Shown piece by piece: positions 40,647 to 49,185 of a DNA stretch of 64,000 nt; position 1 is the stretch's first letter; each line of letters opens with the position of its first letter. The translations under genes were made by a program, and so were the position numbers. The stretch comes from CALINF01 sp039990395. GTDB taxonomy: Bacteria; Pseudomonadota; Gammaproteobacteria; Pseudomonadales; Halieaceae. Location: assembly GCA_039990395.1 (NCBI GenBank), contig JBDXFZ010000146.1, positions 1,488,001-1,552,000 of the forward strand. Reading direction: 5' to 3'. A model generated the notes under the pieces. It was not told the origin of the DNA, did not search any database, and saw only the letters and a list, made by a program, of their open reading frames with translations.

Positions 40647-43220
40647 ATGACAGCTGAAACCGCCACCCAGCACACCCCTATGATGCAGCAATATCTGCGC
40701 ATCAAGCAGGAACACCCGCAGGAGCTGGTGTTCTATCGTATGGGCGATTTTTACGAGTTGTTCTTTGACGACGCCAAGCGCGCGGCAGAGTTGCTCGATA
40801 TTACGCTCACCGCCCGAGGTAAATCGGGTGGCCAGCCTATTCCCATGTGCGGTGTGCCCTACCACGCTGCCGAGGGCTACCTGGCTCGCTTGGTCAAGCA
40901 CGGTGTCGCTGTGGCGATTGTTGAACAGATCGGTGACCCTGCCACCAGCAAGGGCCCAGTTGAGCGCAAAGTTGTGCGCGTAGTCACCCCTGGCACGTTG
41001 AGTGATGAAGCCCTGCTGGATGAACGTGTAGACAACCTGCTCCTGGCCGTTGCGCAGCGTGATATGCGCTTCGGGCTTGCCTATCTCGATCTAGGTAGTG
41101 GTCGGTTCCGTGTACTCGAGGTTGACTCTGAGGAAGCCCTGAGTGGGGAGCTACAGCGGCTTGACCCGGCTGAAACCCTGTATCAGGAAACCATCGGACA
41201 CACCGCAATCACCTCGCGCAGAGGGGCGCGATCCCAGCCTGCCTGGGAATTCGATACGGCCGGCGCAGTCCGCGCTCTGAGCACCCAGTTTCAGACCCAT
41301 GATTTACAGGGTTTTGGCTGTGATGAACTGGATCTCGCCATCGCCGCAGCAGGATGTTTGCTGCAGTACGTCAAAGATACCCAGCGCAGCAATCTGCCGC
41401 ATATACGCTCTATTGGTCACGAAAGTCGCTCGGACTCGGTGATCCTGGATGCGGCGACGCGACGCAACCTCGAAATAGACACCAACCTGGCAGGTGGCGA
41501 TACCAACACACTGTTGTCGGTACTGGATCGAGGAGCAACCGCCATGGGCAGCCGCTTGCTCAGGCGCTGGCTCCATCGGCCACTCACCGATATCGACACA
41601 TTGGAACAAAGACAGCAGGCGATATCGACGCTGTGCAACAATTACTACTACGAAACCGTTCGCGAAGCGCTAAAGCCCATTGGTGATATGGAGCGTATTC
41701 TCGCCCGTGTGGCGCTGCGATCGGCCAGACCGCGAGACCTTACACGACTGTTGAGCTCTCTAGCTGCACTGCCGCCCCTGCGCAGTGAGCTGAAACACTG
41801 TGATTCCGCACGCCTGAAATTGCTCAGCGAACAAGCCGGTGACTATCCCGTATTGTGTGATCTTCTGCAAAAAGCGGTGATTGAGAATCCGCCGGTGGTG
41901 ATCCGAGATGGCGGCGTAATCGCGCAAGGCTACGATGCAGAGTTGGATGAGCTACGTGCAATAAGTACGAACGCTGGCGAGTACCTTCTGGAGATTGAGC
42001 GCAGAGAGAGGGAAACTACTGGGATAGCCAGCCTGAAGGTGGGCTACAACCGAGTGCACGGCTACTATATCGAAATTAGTCGATCACAATCCGAACAGGC
42101 ACCCACCGAGTACATACGCCGCCAGACTCTCAAGAACGCAGAGCGATTCATTACGCCTGAACTCAAGCAGTTTGAAGACAAGGCACTGTCGAGCAAAAGT
42201 CGAGCGTTGGCTCGTGAGAAGGCACTCTACGATGAGTTGATTGAACGGCTCAATGACGATCTGGCTCAACTGCAAGACACCGCAGCAGCAGTGTCAGAGA
42301 TTGATGTTCTGTCCAATCTTGCCGAACGCGCTGACAGCCTACGTCTGTGCCGGCCTCAGTTTTGCGCCGAAGAAGTCTTTGAAATAAACCAGGGCCGTCA
42401 TCTGGTTGTAGAGCAGGTGCTAGAAGACCCCTTTATCGCCAACGACACTCTACTCAACGCCGACCGCCGCATGCTGTTGATCACCGGACCGAACATGGGC
42501 GGTAAATCTACTTACATGCGGCAGAACGCCGTGATCGCCTTATTGGCCCATATAGGCAGCTACGTACCAGCCTCTTCTGTCACGCTGGCTCCCATAGATC
42601 GGATTTTCACTCGCATAGGCTCATCAGACGATCTGGCCAGTGGCCGCTCCACCTTCATGGTTGAGATGACTGAGACCGCGAACATCCTGCATAACGCAAC
42701 GCCGCGCAGTTTGATCCTGATGGACGAGGTTGGACGCGGTACAAGCACCTTCGATGGCTTGAGCCTGGCGTGGGCAGCAGCCGTGGAACTTGCACGCAAC
42801 GTTAAATCATTTACTTTTTTTGCCACCCATTACTTTGAACTGACACAGTTGCCGCAGCAATGCACAACCATGGCTAATGTGCACCTGGATGCCACAGAAC
42901 ATCAAGATCATGTGGTGTTTCTACACCATATTCAGGAAGGACCTGCCAATCGCAGCTTCGGCTTACAGGTCGCGAAGCTTGCCGGCATTCCCGACAATGT
43001 CTTGGATGCAGCCGCTGACAAGCTTGCCGACCTAGAGCGAGGAAACACGTCAGCTGCGGATAACTCAGTAGTGCCGGCAAGCGTTACTCAAAGCGACCTT
43101 TTTGCCGTGGCGGAGCCGCACCCAGTAGTGAAGGAACTCGATACGTTAGATATCGACGAGCTAACGCCGCGACAGGCTCTCGATCTGCTATACAGCCTCA
43201 AGGGGCAATTGAAGGAGTAG
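40647..43220 (+). CDS. mutS: DNA mismatch repair protein MutS
   Basis: It recognises mismatches and short loops and starts methyl-directed or nick-directed repair with MutL. The 857-residue length matches MutS1. The mismatch-probing motif is GDFYELF (about 33-39). The ATPase Walker A is TGPNMGGKST (about 613-622) and Walker B LILMDEVGRGTST (about 688-700), with ATHYFEL following. The C-terminal ~60 residues include the tetramer/clamp region (LDIDELTPRQALDLLYSLKG). The start ATG follows divergent deaD. fdxA follows 83 bases downstream, as in many gammaproteobacteria. Confidence 0.98.
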   Translation: MTAETATQHTPMMQQYLRIKQEHPQELVFYRMGDFYELFFDDAKRAAELLDITLTARGKSGGQPIPMCGVPYHAAEGYLARLVKHGVAVAIVEQIGDPATSKGPVERKVVRVVTPGTLSDEALLDERVDNLLLAVAQRDMRFGLAYLDLGSGRFRVLEVDSEEALSGELQRLDPAETLYQETIGHTAITSRRGARSQPAWEFDTAGAVRALSTQFQTHDLQGFGCDELDLAIAAAGCLLQYVKDTQRSNLPHIRSIGHESRSDSVILDAATRRNLEIDTNLAGGDTNTLLSVLDRGATAMGSRLLRRWLHRPLTDIDTLEQRQQAISTLCNNYYYETVREALKPIGDMERILARVALRSARPRDLTRLLSSLAALPPLRSELKHCDSARLKLLSEQAGDYPVLCDLLQKAVIENPPVVIRDGGVIAQGYDAELDELRAISTNAGEYLLEIERRERETTGIASLKVGYNRVHGYYIEISRSQSEQAPTEYIRRQTLKNAERFITPELKQFEDKALSSKSRALAREKALYDELIERLNDDLAQLQDTAAAVSEIDVLSNLAERADSLRLCRPQFCAEEVFEINQGRHLVVEQVLEDPFIANDTLLNADRRMLLITGPNMGGKSTYMRQNAVIALLAHIGSYVPASSVTLAPIDRIFTRIGSSDDLASGRSTFMVEMTETANILHNATPRSLILMDEVGRGTSTFDGLSLAWAAAVELARNVKSFTFFATHYFELTQLPQQCTTMANVHLDATEHQDHVVFLHHIQEGPANRSFGLQVAKLAGIPDNVLDAAADKLADLERGNTSAADNSVVPASVTQSDLFAVAEPHPVVKELDTLDIDELTPRQALDLLYSLKGQLKE

Positions 43221-43303
43221 TCAGGCCACATACTTGGCTTCAAAAGGGGTTGCGGTTAGAATGCCCGCTCGTTTCGAAACATACCTGCAGGGTAAAACCG
43301 GAT

Positions 43304-43627
43304 ATGACATTTATCGTTGGCGAACAGTGCATCAAGTGCAAGCATACAGACTGTGTGGAAGTATGCCCGGTCGATTGCTTCTATGAAGGCCCCAACTTTC
43401 TCGTTATTCACCCTGACGAATGTATCGATTGCGCCCTATGTGAGCCAGAGTGCCCTGTGGACGCAATTTATGCGGAAGACGAAATTCCTGAAGATCAGCT
43501 CGTTTTCCTTGAGTTGAATGCCGAGCTGGCAGAAGTCTGGCCGAATATCACCGAAATGAAAGAATCGCCCGCAGACGCCAAGGAGTGGGAGAACAAGCCC
43601 AACAAACTGGCACTGTTAGAGCGATAG
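43304..43627 (+). CDS. fdxA: seven-iron ferredoxin
   Basis: A 107-residue ferredoxin carrying one [3Fe-4S] and one [4Fe-4S] cluster, of the Azotobacter FdI/FdxA type. The cysteines lie in CIKCKHTDCVEVCPVDCFYE (about 9-28) and CIDCALCEPECPVDAI (about 40-55), followed by the acidic C-terminal extension (LNAELAEVWPNITEMKESP) usual for the family. It shuttles low-potential electrons; the partner is unknown. The frame starts earlier (43250), but the ATG at 43304 gives the conserved N-terminus MTFIVGEQ. An intrinsic terminator lies 27 bases after the stop. Confidence 0.97.
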   Translation: MTFIVGEQCIKCKHTDCVEVCPVDCFYEGPNFLVIHPDECIDCALCEPECPVDAIYAEDEIPEDQLVFLELNAELAEVWPNITEMKESPADAKEWENKPNKLALLER

Positions 43628-43653
43628 ACTAACTCAGAAAATACTACTGGAAA

Positions 43654-43676
43654 CCCCGCCAAGAGCGGGGTTTTTT
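43654..43676 (+). terminator. rho-independent terminator after fdxA
   Basis: CCCCGC (43654-43659) pairs with GCGGGG (43665-43670) over a five-base loop and is followed by six T. Three A before the stem extend the pairing, so it may also work leftward, though no leftward gene ends here. Confidence 0.92.
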
Positions 43677-43704
43677 GTGTCCAACGCTCTGTTACACTCC
43701 CACC

Positions 43705-44499
43705 ATGAATGATGACCTGAATAAGCAAGAGCACCTGGAAGAACGACACGGGTTTTACGTAGATTGGCGCGTTGCGTTCGGGCTGGTTATCACACTCATC
43801 TGGATATCCACGGGCCTGGTTTACCTACTCTCTATTGTTGGCGCCGATAACTTCGTGCACTTGCCAACTGCAGATATAGGGAGTTTTCTCGAAGGTGCCT
43901 TTGCACCCTTGGCCTTCCTTTGGCTGGTGATCGGGCACTTCATGCAGCAAAAGGAAATCACCGCCAACACCAAAGCCATTAATATTCAGGAGCGCAGCGC
44001 CCGCCGCCTGGAAGTGCATTCAGCTCGAGATAGCTACTTTAAGCTGCTCAACCTTGTTCAGGACCAGCTGGGCAATATTGCCGCCTTTCACTATGTGTCA
44101 GTCTGTGGCCCCACCGGAGTCGGCAAGATCACCGCGGAGGAATTCACCGAGCAGCGCACCCATATGAGCACCGGAGATAGCGCCTGGTTCATCCGAAAAC
44201 TGATTTCGCACTCGGTTGATTTTCGCAACGACGCCGAAGGACTGAATGACATATTTTTTGGAACTGATATCCGCACACGTCATTCCAATAACTTCGTGCG
44301 CACGTTTCGCAAATTGCTCGATGCAGCAGAAGCCGTTGACACGGATGAAATGGTAACGGACGCTCTAATGGAGGGTTCTGCGGCAGGCCTTCTTTATCGT
44401 ATTATTCTCAATGTTCGCGGTGATTTAGAAATGAATCCCATTACCGGGTTCAATGCCACGCCTGCGCAGGTAAATGCACCTGCTGAACCCGCGAAGTAA
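43705..44499 (+). CDS. hypothetical membrane protein
   Basis: A 264-residue protein with two predicted membrane helices near the N-terminus (VAFGLVITLIWISTGLVYLL, about 24-43, and AFAPLAFLWLVIGHFM, about 65-80). A ~180-residue cytoplasmic, mainly helical domain follows. The tail is Pro/Ala-rich. No known family was recognised. The start ATG at 43705 is chosen because the upstream extension overlaps the fdxA terminator. It lies in the usual fdxA-rpoS interval as an extra gene. Its layout resembles the unknown membrane protein at 2341. Confidence 0.72.
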   Translation: MNDDLNKQEHLEERHGFYVDWRVAFGLVITLIWISTGLVYLLSIVGADNFVHLPTADIGSFLEGAFAPLAFLWLVIGHFMQQKEITANTKAINIQERSARRLEVHSARDSYFKLLNLVQDQLGNIAAFHYVSVCGPTGVGKITAEEFTEQRTHMSTGDSAWFIRKLISHSVDFRNDAEGLNDIFFGTDIRTRHSNNFVRTFRKLLDAAEAVDTDEMVTDALMEGSAAGLLYRIILNVRGDLEMNPITGFNATPAQVNAPAEPAK

Positions 44500-44513
44500 A
44501 TCACTCAGAACGA

Positions 44514-45383
44514 CTACGCCTCGATACCCAACGTGCGGTCGGGGTGCACACCATCAACGTAACCCATAAACGCAGCATGGATGTTGTAGCCCAGCAACTC
44601 ACGGGTACGCTTAGGTAGCGTCGCAGCCACTTTAGGCGGAACAGAAAGAATCATGTTTTCCAATTGGCGCGCCCAACCGGGGCAGTACTGCGGTGTCACT
44701 ATCAACCGCGATGTATCCGAGAGATTTGCGCCACCGCGGTGATACAGCGTGCCCTTGGTAATCATCAATGAACCGGCCTGCATTGTGGCCTTGATACTGT
44801 CAGCGCGTGGCTGCAGATCTTCGTCTACCTGTTTAGCCTGCGCGCCGTACAAACCGCCATCAGCCGGTAACGTCGCGATCTCCGCTTGTCCCCACTGGTG
44901 ACTCCCGGGAATAATCTCTGTTGCACCATTCGTTGCAGTGGTGTCGTCGATTGCCCAGAAAGTACTCACGCCAAAAGGCTGATGTGGGCGCGGAACGGCA
45001 ACCTGCTCGTCATCGCAATGCCAGCCCTGCACACTCTCTCCCGGAAGCAGGTTGATAGCCAGTAGTGCAGACAACAGGCAAGAGCGCCCGAGGTCGCGTT
45101 CGGCAAATGCCAATGCCAGTGGATGCGTGACCATGTCAGAGAATACTTCGGGTGACTTGGCGATCAGGCTATAAACTCGATTGGAATGAAAGCCCTCGAA
45201 ATCATTGCGGCCCGTTTTTGTCAGGTGGGGCTTGAGCGCAGCACGAACTGATGCCACCTGATCAGGTTGCATAACGTTCTCAAAAATAACATAGCCGTCG
45301 CGATCGTAACGTGAGCAGACTTGCTCAAAGCTCTCTCCGTTTAGCCAGGGAGCAAGCGAGGATGAATCTTTTTGATCGGTCAT
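44514..45383 (-). CDS. phytanoyl-CoA dioxygenase (PhyH) family protein
   Basis: A 289-residue Fe(II)/2-oxoglutarate-dependent oxygenase. The iron-binding HxD lies in QGWHCDDEQV (about 128-137), and the distal His and 2-oxoglutarate Arg lie in YHRGGANLSDTSRLIVT (about 218-234). GATEIIPGSHQWG (about 165-177) is a further family block. It hydroxylates an unbranched or branched aliphatic substrate that cannot be named. The ATG at 45383 is preferred over an in-frame extension to 45443 that has no conserved residues. It lies directly downstream of rpoS on the same strand, with a 91-base gap. Confidence 0.9.
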   Translation of the reverse strand: MTDQKDSSSLAPWLNGESFEQVCSRYDRDGYVIFENVMQPDQVASVRAALKPHLTKTGRNDFEGFHSNRVYSLIAKSPEVFSDMVTHPLALAFAERDLGRSCLLSALLAINLLPGESVQGWHCDDEQVAVPRPHQPFGVSTFWAIDDTTATNGATEIIPGSHQWGQAEIATLPADGGLYGAQAKQVDEDLQPRADSIKATMQAGSLMITKGTLYHRGGANLSDTSRLIVTPQYCPGWARQLENMILSVPPKVAATLPKRTRELLGYNIHAAFMGYVDGVHPDRTLGIEA

Positions 45384-45474
45384 AACGTGAATGTTTCGCC
45401 TGTCTTGCGTATCTCTGCCACGAGGGTTACCCCGGCTATACATACGCTAGGGAAGGAACGGCAAGATCGCCGGC

Positions 45475-46536
45475 TCAGGTAAACAGTGATTCGCCAGACA
45501 GACCTTGCGTCTCCATCATACCGCGCAAACGCTTGAGCGCTTCTACTTGAATCTGACGCACGCGCTCTCGGGTCAGTCCGATTTCACGCCCAACTTCCTC
45601 CAGGGTGCTGGTCTCATAGCCGCGCAAACCAAAACGCCGCGATACTACTTCACGCTGCTTCTCACTCAGCTCGTCGAGCCAAGTTGAAATGCTTTCCTTA
45701 ATATCGTTGTCCTGTAAAACCTGAGAAGGGTCCGCGACACTGCTATCAGCAATCGTATCGACTACTGCGCGATCGGAGTCTGGGCCTACAGGTGTATCTA
45801 CCGATGTCACCCGCTCGTTTAAACCCAGCAGTCGCTTAACGTCAGCGGCAGGTTTATCCAGCATGTCTGCAATCTCTTCTGCAGATGGCTCATGGTCTAG
45901 CTTCTGTGTCAGCTCACGTGCTGCACGCAGGTACACATTCAACTCTTTCACCACGTGAATGGGCAATCGAATCGTTCGGGTCTGATTCATAATCGCACGT
46001 TCTATCGTCTGGCGGATCCACCAGGTTGCATACGTAGAAAAGCGAAAGCCACGTTCAGGGTCGAATTTCTCAACTGCACGAATCAGGCCGAGATTGCCCT
46101 CCTCGATGAGGTCGAGCAGAGTAAGTCCGCGATTAAGGTAGCGGCGAGATATTTTGACTACCAGTCGCAAGTTGCTCTCGATCATGCGCTTGCGCCCAGC
46201 GTCATCACCCTTGAGCGCCAGACGCGCGTAGTACTTCTCCTCATCTGCTGTTAGCAGCGGGGAGTAACCTATTTCATTGAGATAGAGTTGAGTTGCATCG
46301 AGTGAACGATCAGCTGTCCGCGCTGCTCTGGCACGCCGGAACTTGGCTTCCTCCGCCTCAACGCGAAGCGGCCCTTCCTCAGCCGACATTGTCCCATTAG
46401 AGGACAAGTCCTGTGTCAACGCCTCAACCGGGGTGTCGGTCTTGCGTTCACTGCCGTTCTTTTTTGACCGCGTGGTCTTGCTAGCGGCTTTGCCCGATTT
46501 CGAAGTCCGTTTCGAGCGTGATGGTTCCACTTCCAT
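45475..46536 (-). CDS. rpoS: stationary-phase sigma factor RpoS
   Basis: The general-stress sigma factor. The 353-residue protein has region 1.2 (DATQLYLNEIGYSPLLTADE, about 80-99) and region 2 with NLRLVVKISRRYLNRGL, LIEEGNLGLIRAVEKFD and FSTYATWWIRQTIERAI. Region 3 and region 4.2 (TLEEVGREIGLTRERVRQIQ) follow. GYSPLL and the absence of a long region 1.1 separate it from RpoD. The N-terminal 75 residues are longer than usual and rich in Lys, Arg and Ser. GAGGT lies before the ATG. The position after nlpD is the standard one, so part of its transcription probably starts inside nlpD. Confidence 0.97.
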   Translation of the reverse strand: MEVEPSRSKRTSKSGKAASKTTRSKKNGSERKTDTPVEALTQDLSSNGTMSAEEGPLRVEAEEAKFRRARAARTADRSLDATQLYLNEIGYSPLLTADEEKYYARLALKGDDAGRKRMIESNLRLVVKISRRYLNRGLTLLDLIEEGNLGLIRAVEKFDPERGFRFSTYATWWIRQTIERAIMNQTRTIRLPIHVVKELNVYLRAARELTQKLDHEPSAEEIADMLDKPAADVKRLLGLNERVTSVDTPVGPDSDRAVVDTIADSSVADPSQVLQDNDIKESISTWLDELSEKQREVVSRRFGLRGYETSTLEEVGREIGLTRERVRQIQVEALKRLRGMMETQGLSGESLFT

Positions 46537-46739
46537 GGCTATACCTCAGATTTTCTTCTAAGTATTGAGAGTATTTTCTCGCCGGCCGAACAGATTACCC
46601 CAAGCGATATGCAAAACACAATATGTCAAGGCAATTTTATAAAACCCGGTTTCGGGACCCAAATTCGACGTTTTTCCTCTCATGGCGAGCGCCTCAGAGG
46701 GATTTAGATAGCTACACCTGGTTTTACTGCACTGTCGCG

Positions 46740-47573
46740 CTAGCGAGGCGGCAGCACAGTCAGTGGATCAATCGGCTTTCCCTCCTTGCGAATTTCGAAG
46801 TGTAACTTCACAGTATCGGTACCCGAACTACCCTTCTGCGCTATGCGCTGCCCCACTGTCACTGTGTCGCCCTCTGCAACCAGCAGACGATCATTGTGGC
46901 CATAGGCGCTGAGATAAACGTCATTGTGTTTTACGATCAGCAGCTCGCCGAATCCCGCGATACCCGTACCGGAATAAACGACTTTACCAGCAGCCACGGC
47001 CACCACAGGGTCTCCGCGTCTGCCCGCTAAATCGATACCCTTGTGCACAGTGGCTGAATATCTGCGCGTAACCCGGCCTGTTGTAGGCCACTGCCATCGC
47101 CTGACGGGGCCGCCCGCACTGGCAGTCGTAGTTGTTGTTGTTTTTATTTTCGTTTTTGTCGCTGGCTTTGCAGCCGGCGCAGAAGAGGCCTTAGCCACGG
47201 GGGCAGGTTTTGCCTTACTTGCCGTTGATCCTGAGGACGCAGGTGGCGTTGCCGGGTAGGTTTTCACAGTGGATGTAGACGAACGCGCAGGTGAAGACGC
47301 TACCGGCGTTTTTTCCTTCAGGACAACCTTCTGGCCAGGGAAAATTGTATAGGGTGCTCGAATACCGTTCGCTGCCGCCACACGTCGAAAATCAAGGCCA
47401 TATCGAAATGCTATTGAATACAGCGTATCCCCGCGCTGAACGGTGTATGTCGAACCAGACGTCACTGGCTTGGGGCTGCGCCTGTCCTCTATGGGCGCCG
47501 GAGGGTTGCCGCCACAGTTAACAAGGAATAGCAGAGCCAGGCCGCAACAGAGCGCTTTGAACAACTGCCCCAC
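46740..47573 (-). CDS. nlpD: murein hydrolase activator lipoprotein NlpD
   Basis: An envelope lipoprotein that activates amidases during cell separation. The lipobox is LVNC near residue 20, a LysM domain (about 43-87, YTVQRGDTLYSIAFRYGLDF) follows, then an Ala/Thr/Lys-rich linker and a LytM/M23 domain (about 165-277). The zinc motif HKGID is present, but the HxH motif reads K-L-H (VKLHFE), so peptidase activity is unlikely, as in E. coli NlpD. The start is a GTG at 47573; a TTG at 47564, spaced better from AAGGTGG, is possible. rpoS follows after 203 bases. Confidence 0.94.
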   Translation of the reverse strand: MGQLFKALCCGLALLFLVNCGGNPPAPIEDRRSPKPVTSGSTYTVQRGDTLYSIAFRYGLDFRRVAAANGIRAPYTIFPGQKVVLKEKTPVASSPARSSTSTVKTYPATPPASSGSTASKAKPAPVAKASSAPAAKPATKTKIKTTTTTTASAGGPVRRWQWPTTGRVTRRYSATVHKGIDLAGRRGDPVVAVAAGKVVYSGTGIAGFGELLIVKHNDVYLSAYGHNDRLLVAEGDTVTVGQRIAQKGSSGTDTVKLHFEIRKEGKPIDPLTVLPPR

Positions 47574-47593
47574 CTTCGTAGGCTTCTAGTTAG

Positions 47594-48520
47594 CTAACTG
47601 TCGAGGTGGGTTTGTCCCCACCGCCGATCAATCAGCCAGACTGCTGCAAAACCAAAAGCCATGAGCGCTAAACACAACAGTATTTGTGGATCCTGGCCGG
47701 TGATAGACTCAAATTGAGTGGGTAGGACCGGCACTTGTTGAACAGGCTTTACGTCGCCGTGACGATCAATCGTCGTGGTCAGCACCTCTTTCCACGGCCA
47801 CACCACCAACAGGGAGCCCCCAAGAAAACCCGTCAGTAGCGCCATGGTTGCAGCATGAAAGCGATCCAACAACCAATGCAATAAACGAGAGAAGCTCATC
47901 AGCCCCGCAGCTGCGCCACACGCAAATACGAGAATAAAGACTATATCGAATCCTTTGAGCGCGCTCAGCACAGTGCTATACATTCCCAACAGCACAAGAA
48001 TAAAACTGCCGGATATACCTGGCAGTATCATGGCACAGATCGCGAGGAATCCAGCCAGAAAGACACTGGTAAAACCGTCACCGAGAGAGGCCGCTGGTGA
48101 CAGTCCGATGCCTACAGCGATTCCCAGCCCAGCTACCAGTGCGAACACTCTCGGCAGGTTCCACACCGCTACGTGGCGGACAAGTGCTAGTGCAGATGCG
48201 AAGATCAATCCGAAGAAAAATGCCCACAATGGCACAGGATGGGTTTCAAGCACCCAGGAAATTACCCGCGCCAAAGAGATGATGCTGGTTGCTATACCCA
48301 GCAGCAGGAACAACAAAAAGTTACCGTTAACATGCTCCCAGGCCGCCCGTAACTCACCGCGGAATACGAGCTTTACACAGGTCACATCGAACGCCCTAAT
48401 ACTTCCCAGTAGCGTGTCATAGATGCCGGTAATAAACGCAACGGTGCCACCAGAGACACCGGGGACAATATCAGCAGCCCCCATGAGCAATCCGCGCAAA
48501 AATATTCCGGGCGCTCGCAT
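47594..48520 (-). CDS. DUF368 membrane protein (PopT-type lipid carrier translocase)
   Basis: A 308-residue polytopic inner-membrane protein with about eight to nine helices. The family repeats are clear: GAADIVPGVSGGTVAFITGI near residues 15-34, and LPGISGSFILVLLGMY in the second half, pseudo-symmetric halves. DUF368 proteins (PopT) are implicated, together with DedA-type UptA, in flipping undecaprenyl phosphate back across the membrane for cell-wall recycling. The ATG is two bases after the pcm stop, so the pair is co-translated. Its place between pcm and nlpD is not the usual order. A link to cell-wall turnover fits nlpD. Confidence 0.92.
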   Translation of the reverse strand: MRAPGIFLRGLLMGAADIVPGVSGGTVAFITGIYDTLLGSIRAFDVTCVKLVFRGELRAAWEHVNGNFLLFLLLGIATSIISLARVISWVLETHPVPLWAFFFGLIFASALALVRHVAVWNLPRVFALVAGLGIAVGIGLSPAASLGDGFTSVFLAGFLAICAMILPGISGSFILVLLGMYSTVLSALKGFDIVFILVFACGAAAGLMSFSRLLHWLLDRFHAATMALLTGFLGGSLLVVWPWKEVLTTTIDRHGDVKPVQQVPVLPTQFESITGQDPQILLCLALMAFGFAAVWLIDRRWGQTHLDS

Positions 48521-48522
48521 GG

Positions 48523-49185
48523 TTACTTTACGGTGCCTGGGCGAAGTGGCACGAAACGCACGCCTTCAACGATCTCCGTGGTGAAGCCCTCATGGTCACG
48601 AGTGACAACTTGAAGATGCTGCACATCGCCGCCTACTGGAATCACAAGACGACCTCCCACTGCCAATTGTTGCAGTAACTCGGGGGGAATTACCTCAGGC
48701 GCTGCCGCACTCAGAATGCCATCAAATGGCCCTTTGTCTTCCCAGCCAAGGCTGCCGTCGGCGTGGCGTAATTGAACATTCCTCAACTTTAATCTGCGCA
48801 AACGCGGTCTGGCTTTGTCCAGTAGTGGTTTAATTCGCTCTACGCCGTAAAGTTGGCCAACCAATTGGGCCAATACCGCACTCTGATAGCCTGAACCACT
48901 GCCAACCTCTAACACTGTCTCTAGTGGACCCGCCGCCAACAGCAACTCAGTCATGCGGGCCACAATATAGGGTTGCGACAAGGTCTGCTGAAAGCCGATC
49001 GGCAACGCGGTATCTTCGTAGGCACGATGTGCCATCGCCTCGTCGAGAAAAAGGTGCCGGGGCGTTGTGCGAATGACATCCAGGACCGCCATGTTGGTAA
49101 TACCCTGATCCATCAGGCGCTGAATCAGTCGCTCGCGTGTACGCTGCGAGGTCATACCGATGCCGGTAATATCACCCCTGCTCAC
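48523..49185 (-). CDS. pcm: protein-L-isoaspartate O-methyltransferase
   Basis: It methylates isoaspartyl residues of damaged proteins with SAM so that they can revert to aspartate. MTSQRTRERLIQRL, then TPRHLFLDEAMAHRAYEDTA, TLSQPYIVARM and the SAM loop VLEVGSGSGYQ are family landmarks. The start is uncertain: GTG 49185 (AGGGAG eleven bases before), GTG 49197 or ATG 49155 (giving 210 residues). I use 49185 because the GIGMTSQRTR beginning is shared with marine relatives. It overlaps truD slightly. surE, normally between truD and pcm, is absent. Confidence 0.93.
   Translation of the reverse strand: MSRGDITGIGMTSQRTRERLIQRLMDQGITNMAVLDVIRTTPRHLFLDEAMAHRAYEDTALPIGFQQTLSQPYIVARMTELLLAAGPLETVLEVGSGSGYQSAVLAQLVGQLYGVERIKPLLDKARPRLRRLKLRNVQLRHADGSLGWEDKGPFDGILSAAAPEVIPPELLQQLAVGGRLVIPVGGDVQHLQVVTRDHEGFTTEIVEGVRFVPLRPGTVK

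Noticed and set aside
46624..46629. A perfect leftward TTGACA upstream of rpoS
   Set aside because: No acceptable -10 lies 16-18 bases downstream (CGCTTG at 17; TATCGC only at 14), so it is not a convincing promoter.
46645..46660. Short hairpin CCCG-AAAC-CGGG followed by T-rich sequence between nlpD and rpoS
   Set aside because: The stem has only four base pairs; too weak to call a terminator.
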